Assembly (NCBI RefSeq): GCF_000018025.1
Contig: NC_009831.1
Location: forward strand, 2,356,001 to 2,420,000
DNA length: 64,000 bases
DNA from: Shewanella sediminis HAW-EB3
GTDB taxonomy: Bacteria; Pseudomonadota; Gammaproteobacteria; Enterobacterales; Shewanellaceae
Direction of reading: 5' to 3'
Position 1 is the stretch's first letter; each line of letters starts with the position of its first letter. The notes beneath the pieces were generated by a model. That model saw only the letters and a list, made by a program, of their open reading frames with translations. It had not been told where the DNA came from and did no database searches. A program made the position numbers and the translations under genes. Of the stretch, positions 46,153 to 56,173 are shown piece after piece.

Positions 46153-46739
46153 TGAACAAGTTATTACTCTTATCCCTTGGGGGGGTCATGTTAACAGCCT
46201 GCTCTCAGGGGGCGAATAAGAACGCTGTCGCCGAGAAAGCCATCGCAGAGAAAGACGTAGCCGAAAAGGTGAATGCAAGTGTGGTAGAGGTACCGTCAAA
46301 TCTGGCGTTGCGAGATGACAAATTGATCCCAAAGCAGATTGAGCCAAAAGATGCGGTACAAACAGGCTTGCTAACGGGTGAGCTGCAAGTGACACCAGAT
46401 AATGGTTTGAGTGTCTTGTTGTCGATCACCAACAATCAAGCTTATGGCGTGCTCATTCAATACCGCTCGGGGATGACAGCCGATCTGCAGATAGTGGATC
46501 CACAAGGTGAAAAAGTCTGGGCTTGGTCAGACGATATGATGTTTACTCAAGCCCTGAGAGACACCTCGATTGCATCGGGTCAAGTGGTTAAAGTACAATT
46601 TACCGTGCCTGAAAGTGTGCTTAGTAACCTCAAAGGCCGAGGCTATTCGCTGGTCGCAAAATATGTGGGGCATGCGACTGAGTCCAAGCAGGTGGCTATG
46701 TCTGATGTCACTATCTCTCTCGACCCCTATATCCATTAA
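46152..46739 (+). CDS. Lipoprotein with BsuPI domain
   Basis: 195 aa, lipobox VMLTAC (Cys17). A short Ala/Glu/Lys repeat (AVAEKAIAEKDVAEKV) forms the linker. The rest resembles the BsuPI (intracellular proteinase inhibitor) fold: LSVLLSITNNQAYGVLIQYR and GEKVWAWSDDMMFTQALRD are the diagnostic blocks. In Gram-negative bacteria such domains sit in envelope lipoproteins of unknown task. It is translationally coupled to the AsmA gene, so the two may act together at the envelope. Confidence 0.85.
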   Translation: MNKLLLLSLGGVMLTACSQGANKNAVAEKAIAEKDVAEKVNASVVEVPSNLALRDDKLIPKQIEPKDAVQTGLLTGELQVTPDNGLSVLLSITNNQAYGVLIQYRSGMTADLQIVDPQGEKVWAWSDDMMFTQALRDTSIASGQVVKVQFTVPESVLSNLKGRGYSLVAKYVGHATESKQVAMSDVTISLDPYIH

Positions 46740-46785
46740 TGGTGTCTGAGTATTGAATTAAAGTGTGAAAGAGAATCTAAGTACA

Positions 46786-46823
46786 AAATAGCCAGTGTCT
46801 TTGTGGACACTGGCTATTTTTTT
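46786..46823. terminator. Bidirectional terminator between convergent genes
   Basis: AAATAGCCAGTGTC and GACACTGGCTATTT form a 14-bp stem with a six-base loop, T-rich on the plus side and A-rich on the other. It separates the BsuPI lipoprotein gene from the oppositely oriented receptor gene. Confidence 0.85.
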
Positions 46824-46905
46824 TCCTATCTTGTCCTCATCAGTGCGCCTTGAATTGAAAATCCTGAGGGGCTCTGAATTGGTTAATTATTTGATGCAAT
46901 TGGTA

Positions 46906-48462
46906 TTAGCTATCAAACTGTTTTACCAACTCCAGCTGTCTGCTACTTTGAGCTGTAACTTCCTGACTGGTGCTGGCTGCATGCTCACAATTTTGTCTGA
47001 AAGTATTAGTGCCGGATTCAAGCTCCATCGCACTGACGTAGACTTGATTAATCACGGTTGATTGCTCTTCAGCTGCAACGGCAATTTGCTCTCCGTTGGC
47101 TTCCATCTGGTGCAGTGCCTCACTAACAGATTGTAGGCTGTCAGATAACATTTGATCCGATTGAACACTTTTTGATGTCAACTGGTGGCTCTGTTGCATC
47201 TGGCTGACAGCCTGAGCCGTTGTATCGCTTAATGTATCTATGATGGACTGGATCTCCTGGGCCGATGTTTGCGAGTGGTTAGCCAGGCTTCGAACCTCAT
47301 CGGCAACCACGGCAAAACCACGTCCGGCTTCACCGGCGCGAGCGGCTTCGATTGCCGCATTGAGTGCCAGAAGGTTTGTCTGCTGGGCCAGACTATCAAT
47401 GACCTCCAATACCGATTTTACTTTCACGCACTGTAATTCGAGATCCGAGATTGACTGTTGGGACTCAGTTAACAGGCCGGTGATCTCTGAGGTCGTTTTC
47501 TGGCTTGTCTCTAGTGCCGATTGTGTCATTTGGATCTTTTCTACCAAGGTAGATATCTCATCGGCTGAGCTGGTCGTGTTATGGGCTATCTCATTAACTG
47601 CCTCATTCATCTGACCAATGGCCACGACGACCTGTTCAAGGTTCGATGATTGTTCAACTAATTGGGTTTGATTGGATTGAGTCTGTTGATCTTGCTCCTC
47701 CATGCTCTCCTGAAGCTCTTCACCGCTGTCTTTGACGCGCCCCAGTATTGCAAGACACTCTGCTTTCTGCATTCTCAGACTCAATTCAAGATGGGATAAC
47801 TCATCTTGGTAGCCTGTATAGATAACCTGATTCAGAGCGCTATCATGAACCTTTTTACTCATGCTCATCAGATGGCTAAGTCGTTGGTTTAATCGATTCA
47901 AAGGGAGTAAAAAGCTGATTAAACCAAGGGCAATTAAGACCAGGGAAACTGGCATAGTCGAAATTGTGGTCAGATAGAACATCAAACATGAGATCGCCCA
48001 ACTCAGACCTAAGGCTGGAATGATGGAGAGGCGATTCTTGGGAGTCACTGTTTTTCCTGCGTTGATACGCTCATAACAGGATTGGGCTCTTGCCTTCAGC
48101 TCTGGTTCCGGTTTGGTCCTGACTGACTGATACTCGGTTATCTTGCCTTGGTGCTTTATCGGTGTGACGAAAGCATTGACCCAATAATACCGGCCATCTT
48201 TGCAGCGATTCTTGACCAGCCCCATCCAGGAGCTACCGCCTTGAACCGTTTGCCATAGATCCTTAAACGCCGCCTTGGGCATATCCGGATGTCTGATGAT
48301 GTTGTGAGGTTTACCAATCAGCTCAGACTTCTCATAACCACATGTCTGTATGAAGTCACTGTTCACGTGAGTGATATGACTATTAAGATCCGTTGTCGAT
48401 AGAATTTTGTAACTGTCAGGGTAGGTTACTTCGTTTGGTTGTGGTTGATTCTGATTGTCCAT
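46906..48462 (-). CDS. Aer-like PAS chemoreceptor (energy taxis)
   Basis: 518 aa. An N-terminal PAS domain (about 20-120) has the Aer-type sequence [16 protein letters not shown] and [20 protein letters not shown] hydrophobic hairpin (about 145-190) anchors it from the cytoplasmic side, and a signalling domain with [20 protein letters not shown] follows. There is no periplasmic domain, as in Aer, which senses redox through FAD. The stop codon is inside a copy of the GGTATTAG repeat motif. Confidence 0.92.
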   Translation of the reverse strand: MDNQNQPQPNEVTYPDSYKILSTTDLNSHITHVNSDFIQTCGYEKSELIGKPHNIIRHPDMPKAAFKDLWQTVQGGSSWMGLVKNRCKDGRYYWVNAFVTPIKHQGKITEYQSVRTKPEPELKARAQSCYERINAGKTVTPKNRLSIIPALGLSWAISCLMFYLTTISTMPVSLVLIALGLISFLLPLNRLNQRLSHLMSMSKKVHDSALNQVIYTGYQDELSHLELSLRMQKAECLAILGRVKDSGEELQESMEEQDQQTQSNQTQLVEQSSNLEQVVVAIGQMNEAVNEIAHNTTSSADEISTLVEKIQMTQSALETSQKTTSEITGLLTESQQSISDLELQCVKVKSVLEVIDSLAQQTNLLALNAAIEAARAGEAGRGFAVVADEVRSLANHSQTSAQEIQSIIDTLSDTTAQAVSQMQQSHQLTSKSVQSDQMLSDSLQSVSEALHQMEANGEQIAVAAEEQSTVINQVYVSAMELESGTNTFRQNCEHAASTSQEVTAQSSRQLELVKQFDS

Positions 48463-48694
48463 AATATCGGTATCTATGTTGACTCGAGTTTTAATTGGTG
48501 AGAATTATTGGACATTTAACTTGCTAAAACTGTGATTATCAGCAACTTATAAGATACATTTCAGATGTTTTTTTAATCTTGTGATGGAGGTCGCGATGAT
48601 TGAATCATATATGATATGACTGCAACGGCTTGCGCTGCAGTCATAGAGGTGCAGATACCCTGTAGAGTTGAAACAGGGTCATGCTTATGAAGAT

Positions 48695-50254
48695 TTAGGC
48701 CCGGACGTTGGTGACATCAACATATAACTTCAACTTTTGTCCCGGTTGAATATATTTGCTCTTTTCGAGTGAGTTCCAACGCACGAGATCGTTGATTCTG
48801 ACTTTAAATTTTGAAGCAATACGAGCGAGGGAATCTCCGGAACGTACGGTGTAATTGACCTTACGTGTAATAGAGGATGAACTCTGCTTATTGTTTCCGG
48901 TCCAGATTGCCAGCTTTTTCCCTATTTTTAGTTGATCTTTAGGTGCCATGCTGTTCCAGCTGGCGAGTTGAGATACCTTAACCTTATGGGCTTTGGCTAT
49001 TTTCCACAGAGAGTCACCGGAGCGGACTCGATAGGTGATCTTTTGGCTGCCACGTTTAACATTTTGCTTTGAGATCTGTCTCTGCCCTAAAGAGAGGGCA
49101 TATTGCTCAGGGTTCTTAGCTGCCACGGGGATCAACAGGTGCTTGCCGGCGATAATGGTATTTCCCTTGATATCGTTAACGGCGCGCAGTGCAGAGGGAG
49201 TGGTTCGATATCGTTTAGCGATAAGCCCCAGGCTATCTCCGGATTTTATCTGATAACGTTCCCAGTTTAGTCTCTCTTCGGCGTCTGTATCAGCCAAAGC
49301 AAGGTTGAATCCTAATACTCTGTCAACCGGTAGAACTAAATTATGTGGCCCTTCCGGTGCCGTAGACCAGCGGTTGTATCCGGGGTTGAGCTTATGTAAT
49401 TCTGAGGTTGTCATATTGGCAAAGCCAGCAGCCAAGGCTAAATCTATCTGACCCTTTACATTGACGACTTCAATAATAGGTTCATTATCAATCGGACTTA
49501 GCTTAATGCCATATTTCTCGGCGTTTTGAATAACATCGGCTAAGGCAAGAAGCTGTGGTACGTATCGCTCTGTTTCCGTTGGCAGATCCAGTGACCAAAA
49601 ATCGGTCGGCTTGCCATTTTTCTTGTTTCTTTTAACAGCGTTTCTGACACGGCCTTCGCCGGTGTTGTAGGCTGCAATGGCGTAGAGCCAGTTTCCATGG
49701 GTTTTCTTATACAGATATTCGAGCATATCCAATGCAGCCACCGTTGCGGCCGGAACATCCCTGCGACCGTCATACCACCAGTTCATCTGCAGACCAAAAT
49801 GCTTCGCCATCGGGGAGGTAAATTGCCACAAACCTGAGGCTGCACCATGGGAATAGGCAAAAGGATCGAATGCACTTTCGACTATGGGTAGCAGTGCCAG
49901 CTCGATGGGGAGATCGCGTTTTTCTATCTCTTCGACAATCAGGTAGAGAAATGGTGTGGCCCGCTCAGACACTCTGGCAAGATGTTGAGGGTGCTTGATA
50001 TACCATTCCCGGTATTGCTTCACTAATTTGTGCTCGGGAACCGGTAGCGCTAATCCAAGACGAATTCGTTCCCAGACATCTGTGATCTCGACAACTTCAA
50101 CTTTTGGAGAGGTTTCTGAGTTCTTGCTCGTGATTGGAGTTGTGATCGGGTTGATGTTTTGGCTTTGAGCGGCTTCGGGAGCCGGGGTGTCAAGTGACTG
50201 ACAGGCCGAAAGCAGGGAGAGACTCCCTGCAATTACAATAGTTTGTATGCGCAT
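48695..50254 (-). CDS. mltD: Membrane-bound lytic murein transglycosylase D
   Basis: 519-aa lipoprotein (lipobox LLSACQ, Cys18) with an SLT catalytic domain (about 105-230: Glu in PIVESAFDPFAYSHGAASGL, then WQFTSPMAKHFGL) and three C-terminal LysM repeats (YQIKSGDSLGLIAKRY, YRVRSGDSLWKIAKAH, YTVRSGDSLARIASKF). It cuts glycan strands from the outer membrane. It lies downstream of gloB, and mltD-gloB-yafS-rnhA-dnaQ is the order also found in E. coli. Confidence 0.95.
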   Translation of the reverse strand: MRIQTIVIAGSLSLLSACQSLDTPAPEAAQSQNINPITTPITSKNSETSPKVEVVEITDVWERIRLGLALPVPEHKLVKQYREWYIKHPQHLARVSERATPFLYLIVEEIEKRDLPIELALLPIVESAFDPFAYSHGAASGLWQFTSPMAKHFGLQMNWWYDGRRDVPAATVAALDMLEYLYKKTHGNWLYAIAAYNTGEGRVRNAVKRNKKNGKPTDFWSLDLPTETERYVPQLLALADVIQNAEKYGIKLSPIDNEPIIEVVNVKGQIDLALAAGFANMTTSELHKLNPGYNRWSTAPEGPHNLVLPVDRVLGFNLALADTDAEERLNWERYQIKSGDSLGLIAKRYRTTPSALRAVNDIKGNTIIAGKHLLIPVAAKNPEQYALSLGQRQISKQNVKRGSQKITYRVRSGDSLWKIAKAHKVKVSQLASWNSMAPKDQLKIGKKLAIWTGNNKQSSSSITRKVNYTVRSGDSLARIASKFKVRINDLVRWNSLEKSKYIQPGQKLKLYVDVTNVRA

Positions 50255-50342
50255 TAAAAAACATTCCTTAATTCTGTCCCTCTGTTTTTTTGAAAACTTG
50301 ATAAAACGGGGACTTATTTAGCGCATCATTCTAATTTATTTT

Positions 50343-51161
50343 TTAGAAATTGTCCTTCCATTGTCTGAGAAGCCCGAAAACGGTGACATTATCTGAGTGA
50401 TTAACCTCGAAATGGTTGGAAACTGAGCGCTGGATCGCCTGAGTATGACAGCGTAGGAAAGGGTTGATACTAAGCTCCTGCCCAATACTTGATGGGAGGG
50501 TTGGCTTTCCTAGCTCTCGTTGTGCGATACAGTCTGTATTATGAGCCGCCAAGGCCTCATTTTCCGTGTCGACTGCGAGGGCAAACTTAAGGTTTGAAAG
50601 TGTGTATTCATGAGCGCAATAGACCTGAGTATTGAGGGGCAGTTTGGCAAATGCTTGCAGTGAGTGGTGCATCTGCTCAGCCGTTCCTTCAAATATTCGA
50701 CCGCAGCCTCCGCTGAAGAGCGTGTCACCGCAAAATAGGTGGCTTTCTATCAGATAGGCTATATGGCCTAAGGTGTGCCCCGGGACAGAGATAATCTTTG
50801 CCTTCGAGGTTAGTTTTGACAGTGTGACCTCTGTTTGGGTTGATATAGGCGTCGTTACATGGGCGATATTTTCATTTTTCGGGCCAAAAATATCAAATTC
50901 ATGATCTGTGTACTCGATGAGTCTTTCAAGACCTCCGGTATGGTCCTCATGATGGTGAGTGATTAATACACCTGCCAAGACCTGTTTGTGCTCTTCCAGA
51001 TGACTTATTACCACCTCAGCATCACCCGGATCGACGACATAAACAAAAGAGTGTGATGCTTGGGAGATGACCCAGATATAATTATCATCAAACGCGGATA
51101 TTGGCGTAACGGTTATGCTATCAGAGCTGGATTGTGGTACTAGCGATTGCGCGTCTTGCAT
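50343..51161 (-). CDS. gloB: Hydroxyacylglutathione hydrolase (glyoxalase II)
   Basis: Metallo-beta-lactamase-fold enzyme hydrolysing S-D-lactoylglutathione to D-lactate and glutathione. The binuclear metal motif THHHEDHTGG is followed by the later ligands in VPGHTLGHIAY, FCGDTLFSGGCGR and VYCAHEYTLSN. From the ATG at 51161 it is 272 aa, with about 20 residues more than usual at the N-terminus before ISAFDDNYIW. The upstream TTG at 51179 would lengthen it further and is less likely. Confidence 0.95.
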   Translation of the reverse strand: MQDAQSLVPQSSSDSITVTPISAFDDNYIWVISQASHSFVYVVDPGDAEVVISHLEEHKQVLAGVLITHHHEDHTGGLERLIEYTDHEFDIFGPKNENIAHVTTPISTQTEVTLSKLTSKAKIISVPGHTLGHIAYLIESHLFCGDTLFSGGCGRIFEGTAEQMHHSLQAFAKLPLNTQVYCAHEYTLSNLKFALAVDTENEALAAHNTDCIAQRELGKPTLPSSIGQELSINPFLRCHTQAIQRSVSNHFEVNHSDNVTVFGLLRQWKDNF

Positions 51162-51342
51162 TCTTAGATCCCGATTCAAACAAAAATTGTACTGTGGTCA
51201 GTTTACTTAGCAATGCTATTGCTTGTATAGCGCTTTAACGCTTTAATAGTTTTATCTTTAATATTGTTTTACTTGTATTTACTTAGTATTTTTCAAGATC
51301 ATCTCATCAAGTTGCTATTTGAGTGATCCACAGGAGTTAACA

Positions 51343-52077
51343 TTGTCAGTTAATCCCAGGCCACAGCTGCCCGAGCAATGGTCCCAATTGCCTAACGGCG
51401 ATACCATTAAGCGACATATTGAAAAAGAGCTGGCTCCCTGGTGGCCTAAGGTCTTCGGTTACCATATGTTGAGTCTGGGGGCCTTGAGTGCAGAGCTTGA
51501 TATGCCGGGGCTTCCCATTGGCAGGCGCTTTTCTCTTTTTGATGGTGAAGGTGCAGCGCTTAGAGCAGATTTTAGCGAATTGCCGATTCAAAACGGGGTG
51601 ATCGATGCGGTGGTTATGAATATGCTGCTCGAGTTTGAGCCGGATCCCTATAAATTACTGCGCGAAACGGACCGGGTTTTGATATCGGGGGGCTACCTCT
51701 TTATCATAGGTTTTAACCCGCTTAGTCCCGCTTTTATTGGTAAGATATTGCCGAAACAGCAAGAGGCGTTGCCCTGGTGTGGCCGCTTTTTTATGCCTTC
51801 GAGGGTAAAAGACTGGCTTGGATTGTTAGGGTACCGGGTCGTTGGTGATGAGCGTTTGTTATATCACCATATGTTAAGTGATATTAATCAGGATAGTATA
51901 TGGCAACATGCTTTAAAGGCATGGTTGCCAGGGTCCGGCAGTTTATATCTTATCGTTGCCAGAAAACTTGAGTCTCCCTTGACGCCGATCCATGAGAAGC
52001 GAAAAATCAGGCAGCCCAAGTGGAGTACGGCGCCAAGTGCCGGACGCGCGGGACATCATTCGAAGCAACAAAGTTAA
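51343..52077 (+). CDS. yafS: YafS-like SAM-dependent methyltransferase
   Basis: 244 aa, class I methyltransferase fold. It resembles E. coli YafS in blocks such as ELAPWWPKVFGYHMLSLGAL, LLRETDRVLISGGYLFIIGF and NPLSP, and by its place between gloB and rnhA. The glycine-rich SAM motif is weak, as in YafS. Start TTG at 51343 is chosen because AGGAG lies six bases upstream; an earlier TTG at 51319 has no such site. The substrate is unknown. The tail after residue 205 is basic and probably disordered. Confidence 0.85.
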   Translation: MSVNPRPQLPEQWSQLPNGDTIKRHIEKELAPWWPKVFGYHMLSLGALSAELDMPGLPIGRRFSLFDGEGAALRADFSELPIQNGVIDAVVMNMLLEFEPDPYKLLRETDRVLISGGYLFIIGFNPLSPAFIGKILPKQQEALPWCGRFFMPSRVKDWLGLLGYRVVGDERLLYHHMLSDINQDSIWQHALKAWLPGSGSLYLIVARKLESPLTPIHEKRKIRQPKWSTAPSAGRAGHHSKQQS

Positions 52078-52186
52078 CCTGAGTTTGTTGAATGGAATGA
52101 GCATTCACATATTTTTTATCTATGCCAACCGGTTAATGCCGCTTGGTATAAAAATCATCATCAAGTAAATTGTAGAATAGAAGCAG

Positions 52187-53083
52187 ATGCGAATAACATT
52201 AAAACAGCTAACCATTTTTGAAGCGGTAGCACGAAGTGGACAAGTTGCCCGTGCGGCTGAAATGGTTAACTTATCGGCTCCGGCAACCTCGATGGCATTA
52301 TCGGAACTCGAGAGTCAATTGGATGCTAGGCTATTTGAGAGAGTGGGTAATCGGTTGAGACTTAACTCTCAGGGCAGTTTATTACTGCCTTTAGCGACGG
52401 AAGCACTTCAAAAATTCGATCAAATTGAGCATCTTTTTTCTTCACCCGAAGCAGAACTCAGTGGGACATTAAACGTCAGTGCCAGTTCTACCATTGGTAA
52501 TTATTTGATGGCAAAAAGTTCGGTTGCATTTTGTCAGCAACATACCAGCGCGCTTGTGGACCTCGATATTACGAATACGCTTGCCGTGATTAAGTCAGTG
52601 CTCGAGTTTCGCAGTGAAGTTGGATTTATTGAGGGCCAATGTCTGGATAGTCGAATAAGAGTCGAGGCCTGGCACAAGGATAAACTATTGGTATTTTGTC
52701 ATCCGGCGCACCCTCTTGCGGGTCAACGGGTAGCCCCGCAAGCTTTGAAAGGGCAACCTTGGGTGATGAGAGAGGAGGGCTCCGGTACTCGAGATTATTT
52801 TATCAGCTCCGCTCAAGCGCTGGATATGCAGCCCATCGAAAGATTTAACTTCTCAACGCCAGATGCCATCAAGCAAGCGGTAAAACAGGGCGCGGGGTTA
52901 GCCGTACTGTCAGAGCTTACGCTCGAGAAAGAGGTAAGCCGAAAAGAGTTAGCGATTATTGAAGTTGAAGGGCTGGAGCTGGAGCGTCAGTTTTATCGTA
53001 TTCACCATAAGAGTCGAAAGTCGACACCTTTGTGCGATGCCTTTATCGACTTCTGCAGGAGCTTTATCAATGTGGCCACTTAG
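52187..53083 (+). CDS. LysR-family transcriptional regulator
   Basis: 298 aa with an N-terminal winged helix-turn-helix (ARAAEMVNLSAPATSMALSE, LESQLDARLFERVGNRLRL) and a substrate-binding domain containing GSGTRDYFISSAQAL and FSTPDAIKQAVKQGAGLAVL. It resembles the CysB/YeiE side of the family by eye; the effector is unknown. The gene interrupts the yafS-rnhA order. Its stop codon overlaps an 18-bp sequence that is repeated 40 bp downstream. Confidence 0.88.
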   Translation: MRITLKQLTIFEAVARSGQVARAAEMVNLSAPATSMALSELESQLDARLFERVGNRLRLNSQGSLLLPLATEALQKFDQIEHLFSSPEAELSGTLNVSASSTIGNYLMAKSSVAFCQQHTSALVDLDITNTLAVIKSVLEFRSEVGFIEGQCLDSRIRVEAWHKDKLLVFCHPAHPLAGQRVAPQALKGQPWVMREEGSGTRDYFISSAQALDMQPIERFNFSTPDAIKQAVKQGAGLAVLSELTLEKEVSRKELAIIEVEGLELERQFYRIHHKSRKSTPLCDAFIDFCRSFINVAT

Positions 53084-53158
53084 ACCCGGGGCAGTCCAAG
53101 CTTAGGTGAAATTTGTCCATAAGACCCGGGGCAGTCCAATACATTAAACCCCGTGTCT
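53082..53158. repeat. Tandem 18-bp repeat AGACCCGGGGCAGTCCAA and hairpin
   Basis: The 18-mer occurs at 53082-53099 and 53122-53139, exact copies 40 bp apart. The second can pair (one mismatch) with CCCCGTGTCT about 10 bases further on, making a GC-rich hairpin between two convergent genes. It may act as a terminator; the first copy includes bases of the lysR stop codon. Confidence 0.7.
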
Positions 53159-53188
53159 ACTTTATCGGGGTCATATCAGCCACAGACC

Positions 53189-53650
53189 TTATGCTTGATA
53201 GCCGATATCTTCTTGTTTAGGTTTTGCTTCTGCGGCCTCTCTGGCTAAGGTGTCGCAGCGCTCATTTTCGACATGTCCGGCATGACCCTTAACCCAGCGC
53301 CAGTCAATCTCATGACCTTTACTCGCCAGATCTAAGCGCTTCCACAGGTCGACATTTTTGACCGGTTGCTTACTCGAGGTGATCCAGCCTTTTTTCTTCC
53401 AGCCATGGATCCACTGAGTGATCCCTTGTCGCATATATTGGCTGTCACTGGTAAGCACGATTTTACAGGGTACTTTTAGTGCTTCTAATGCAATAATAGG
53501 CGCCAATAATTCCATGCGATTGTTGGTTGTTAACAGGAAACCGTCAGCGATCTCTTTGGTGTGCTGCTTGTATTTCATCACCACACCATAGCCACCAGGC
53601 CCGGGATTACCTAAGCAGGAGCCATCAGTAAATATAGAGAGCTGTTTCAT
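53189..53650 (-). CDS. rnhA: Ribonuclease HI
   Basis: Endonuclease removing RNA from RNA-DNA hybrids. Catalytic acidic residues are visible in [19 protein letters not shown] (Asp), [10 protein letters not shown] (Glu), [11 protein letters not shown] (Asp) and [11 protein letters not shown] (Asp). From the ATG at 53650 it has 153 aa, the normal size; ATGs at 53656, 53659 and 53701 are in frame but would add unusual residues. It is divergent from dnaQ, as in E. coli. Confidence 0.95.
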
Positions 53651-53726
53651 ACCCATCATCAAGTTGCTACCATAGTCGAATCGTTGGGCGAGTATACCCA
53701 AAAACTTAATAAGTGCTATTAATCTT

Positions 53727-54455
53727 ATGAATATCGTTTCAAGTGCAAAACGTCAGGTTATTCTGGATACAGAAACCACAGGTATGAACCAAGGGGCCGG
53801 CGCCATCTACCTTGGACACCGTATCATCGAAATTGGTTGTGTGGAGGTGATTAATCGTCGCCTAACCGGACGCCATTATCATGAGTACATCAATCCGCAA
53901 CAGATCATCGATGAAGAAGCGATTGAAGTTCACGGTATTACCAATGAATATGTCGCTAACAAACCCAAATTTGCCGAGATTTCACAAAGTTTTATCGATT
54001 TTATCGATGGCGCCGAAGTGGTGGCTCATAATGCGAGCTTCGACGTTAACTTTATGGATCACGAGTTTTCTTTGCTGCAGCCGCGAGGTCCGAAAACGGC
54101 GGATATCTGTCAGATTCTGGATACTCTGGATATTGCAAAATTTTTGCACCCGGGGCAGAAAAATAACCTGGATGCCTTGTGTAAGCGATACGGTATAGAT
54201 AACTCTCGCCGGGAACTCCACGGTGCTTTACTCGATGCGGAGATCTTAGCCGACGTCTACCTGATGATGACGGGTGGTCAGACTAAGTTCAACCTTTCCG
54301 GTGATAAGGCTGGAGAAGGTGAGGGAGGTATCATTCGTTTAAACAGTAATAGAGCAAATCTTAAAGTGATCAGAGCAACGGCCGATGAACTAACTAAGCA
54401 TGAAGAAAGATTAGATTTAGTTGCAAAATCAGGACAATGTATTTGGCGAGGATAG
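53727..54455 (+). CDS. dnaQ: DNA polymerase III epsilon subunit (3'-5' proofreading exonuclease)
   Basis: 242 aa. Exo I motif VILDTETTG (Asp14, Glu16), Exo [16 protein letters not shown], and Exo III with [14 protein letters not shown] are intact, giving the DEDDh exonuclease. The C-terminal tail ([16 protein letters not shown]) is the part that binds the polymerase alpha subunit. Its end is close to the next gene on the same strand. Confidence 0.97.
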
Positions 54456-54465
54456 ACGTCACTTT

Positions 54466-55782
54466 ATGACTTTAATGAAGATCAAGAATAAACTTATTGG
54501 CTCACTTATAGCGCTAAGTATCGGCTTTAGCACTATAGCCGTTGCCGCTGTTGTGCCGTCAGATAAAGCCCATGAGCTCAAAAATCGTTTTCGAATCGAT
54601 CATATGGTTGATAGCCTGACTTTAGTTATTCAACGCAAGTACGGCAGCGGCCCCGTTGTTATCGTTTTACCCGATGGTAGTAAATGGTATGCCAGTCGCC
54701 ATCCCAAGCATGTCAAATGGGTTGATGGTCTCAGTGGAGACATTGTGACTATCGAGAAGCCTATGCCTGGTCCGTGGCAGTTACTCGGGCGCGTCGTGCA
54801 AGGCTCCACAATAAAGAAAATCTCAAAGTTAGACATCTCTGTCGAGCCTTTCCCACAGCCTCTGTTTCAAGGGGAACGCTTAAAAGTCACGGCGCAGCTA
54901 TTAGGCGATGAACAGCGCATTAGAATGCCTGGGTTAGATTATCTGGTCGAGTGGACAGCTAAATTTGTCAGTGACCATCAGGTCGGTGAAGAAAATTTTG
55001 CTACGGGAAATATTATTGTAGGCTCCTATAAAGATAATGGAGAAGGGTTAGATGAACGTCCCGATGACGGCCTGTTCACCGGGAAAATAAATTTAACTCA
55101 AGCCTGGGGTACTTATGATCTTCATGTAAATGCTCGAAATAATATTTTGTCTAGGGACTTTCATCATAAGTTTGTATTGTCTCCTATTCCCATAAGTGTC
55201 GATGTCATCGAACCTGAAGACCCACTAAAAGACAGGTGGAAGTTGTTCGTTAAGGTCAATGACGAGGCCGTGAGGTTAGACGAGACACATTTAGATTTTG
55301 AATTAGTTGGACCGGCGGGACTGCAACTTCCTATCACCATCAATGGGCTTGAAGAAACAGAAAGTGAGTTGCTACTACCTGAAGTTGCAGAGTTTGGCAG
55401 CTACCGGATTAAAGGCGTCGCGGCAACGACCACACTTAGCGGAAGAGAGATCTTACTCAGTATGCCAGAGCGATTCTTCAATTTGATTGAGCCACCGGAG
55501 CCGCCACCAACAGCCGAAGAGCTAGCAGCCATCGCGGCGAAGAAAGCGGCTATTGCCGAAAAGAAAGCCAAGGATGACGCAGTCTTTTGGATAATATTAG
55601 TTAATTGTGGGTTATTAGTCTTCGGTATTCTAGGTTTACTTGTCTGGCGTAAACGTCGCAACTTGAAAGAGGCGTTAGCGGCAACTCAGTTACGTTTAGA
55701 CGAAGAGAAGGCAAAGCAGAAGGAGATTGGCCCGGCGTTGGATGAAATTGATTTAACTATGCCGGAAGATCCCCCCTCATAA
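54466..55782 (+). CDS. TIGR03503-family membrane protein, unknown function
   Basis: 438 aa from the ATG at 54466. A signal peptide (about residues 8-27, LIGSLIALSIGFSTIAVAA) is followed by a large periplasmic beta-rich region (GSGPVVIVLPDGSKWYASRH, DDGLFTGKINLTQAWGTYDL). A Pro/Ala/Lys-rich spacer and a single C-terminal membrane helix (WIILVNCGLLVFGILGLLVW) with a cytoplasmic tail follow. The family is known from Shewanella and Vibrio with no assigned role. It starts just after dnaQ and ends at a strong terminator. The start is uncertain; ATG at 54475 is also possible. Confidence 0.85.
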   Translation: MTLMKIKNKLIGSLIALSIGFSTIAVAAVVPSDKAHELKNRFRIDHMVDSLTLVIQRKYGSGPVVIVLPDGSKWYASRHPKHVKWVDGLSGDIVTIEKPMPGPWQLLGRVVQGSTIKKISKLDISVEPFPQPLFQGERLKVTAQLLGDEQRIRMPGLDYLVEWTAKFVSDHQVGEENFATGNIIVGSYKDNGEGLDERPDDGLFTGKINLTQAWGTYDLHVNARNNILSRDFHHKFVLSPIPISVDVIEPEDPLKDRWKLFVKVNDEAVRLDETHLDFELVGPAGLQLPITINGLEETESELLLPEVAEFGSYRIKGVAATTTLSGREILLSMPERFFNLIEPPEPPPTAEELAAIAAKKAAIAEKKAKDDAVFWIILVNCGLLVFGILGLLVWRKRRNLKEALAATQLRLDEEKAKQKEIGPALDEIDLTMPEDPPS

Positions 55783-55802
55783 ATCTGGCCATTTCGTTTG
55801 AT

Positions 55803-55836
55803 AAAGCAGCGAATACCGTTGAATCGCTGCTTTTTT
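55803..55836 (+). terminator. Terminator after the TIGR03503 gene
   Basis: AAAGCAGCGA / TCGCTGCTTT stem with six T residues. Confidence 0.9.
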
Positions 55837-55913
55837 AACTAAACAGTTTAACTCTTAAAAAAATTGATTGACGAGACCTACCGACCTATATATTATTCAC
55901 CGCAACTTGATGT

Positions 55914-55990
55914 GGAGCGGTAGTTCAGTTGGTTAGAATACCGGCCTGTCACGCCGGGGGTCGCGGGTTCGAGTCCCGTCCGCTCCGCCA
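55914..55990 (+). tRNA. tRNA-Asp (GTC)
   Basis: 77 nt including an encoded CCA. Acceptor stem GGAGCGG/CCGCTCC, D-loop AGTTCAGTTGGTTAGAAT, anticodon GTC in CCTGTCACG, and T-loop GGTTCGAGTCC. It is identical to the copy at 56060. Confidence 0.98.
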
Positions 55991-56059
55991 ATCAAGTTAC
56001 TAAATTTAGTTTTATTGTTAGTGAGATAATGATGAAATAGCTGCAAAGCAATAAGTTTA

Positions 56060-56136
56060 GGAGCGGTAGTTCAGTTGGTTAGAATACCGGCCTGTCACGC
56101 CGGGGGTCGCGGGTTCGAGTCCCGTCCGCTCCGCCA
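56060..56136 (+). tRNA. tRNA-Asp (GTC), second copy
   Basis: Sequence identical to the gene at 55914, 69 bp downstream, and followed directly by a strong terminator, so both are likely one transcript. Confidence 0.98.
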
Positions 56137-56143
56137 AACAACG

Positions 56144-56173
56144 AAGCCCTTGTCGAAAGACAAGGGCTTTTTT
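56144..56173 (+). terminator. Terminator of the tRNA-Asp operon
   Basis: AAGCCCTTGTC-GAAA-GACAAGGGCTTTTTT: a perfect stem with GAAA tetraloop and T-run. Confidence 0.95.

Noticed and set aside
55914..56136. tRNA-Asp as an attachment site for an island
   Set aside because: Both copies are complete and followed by a proper terminator; no integrase or tRNA fragment was seen nearby.
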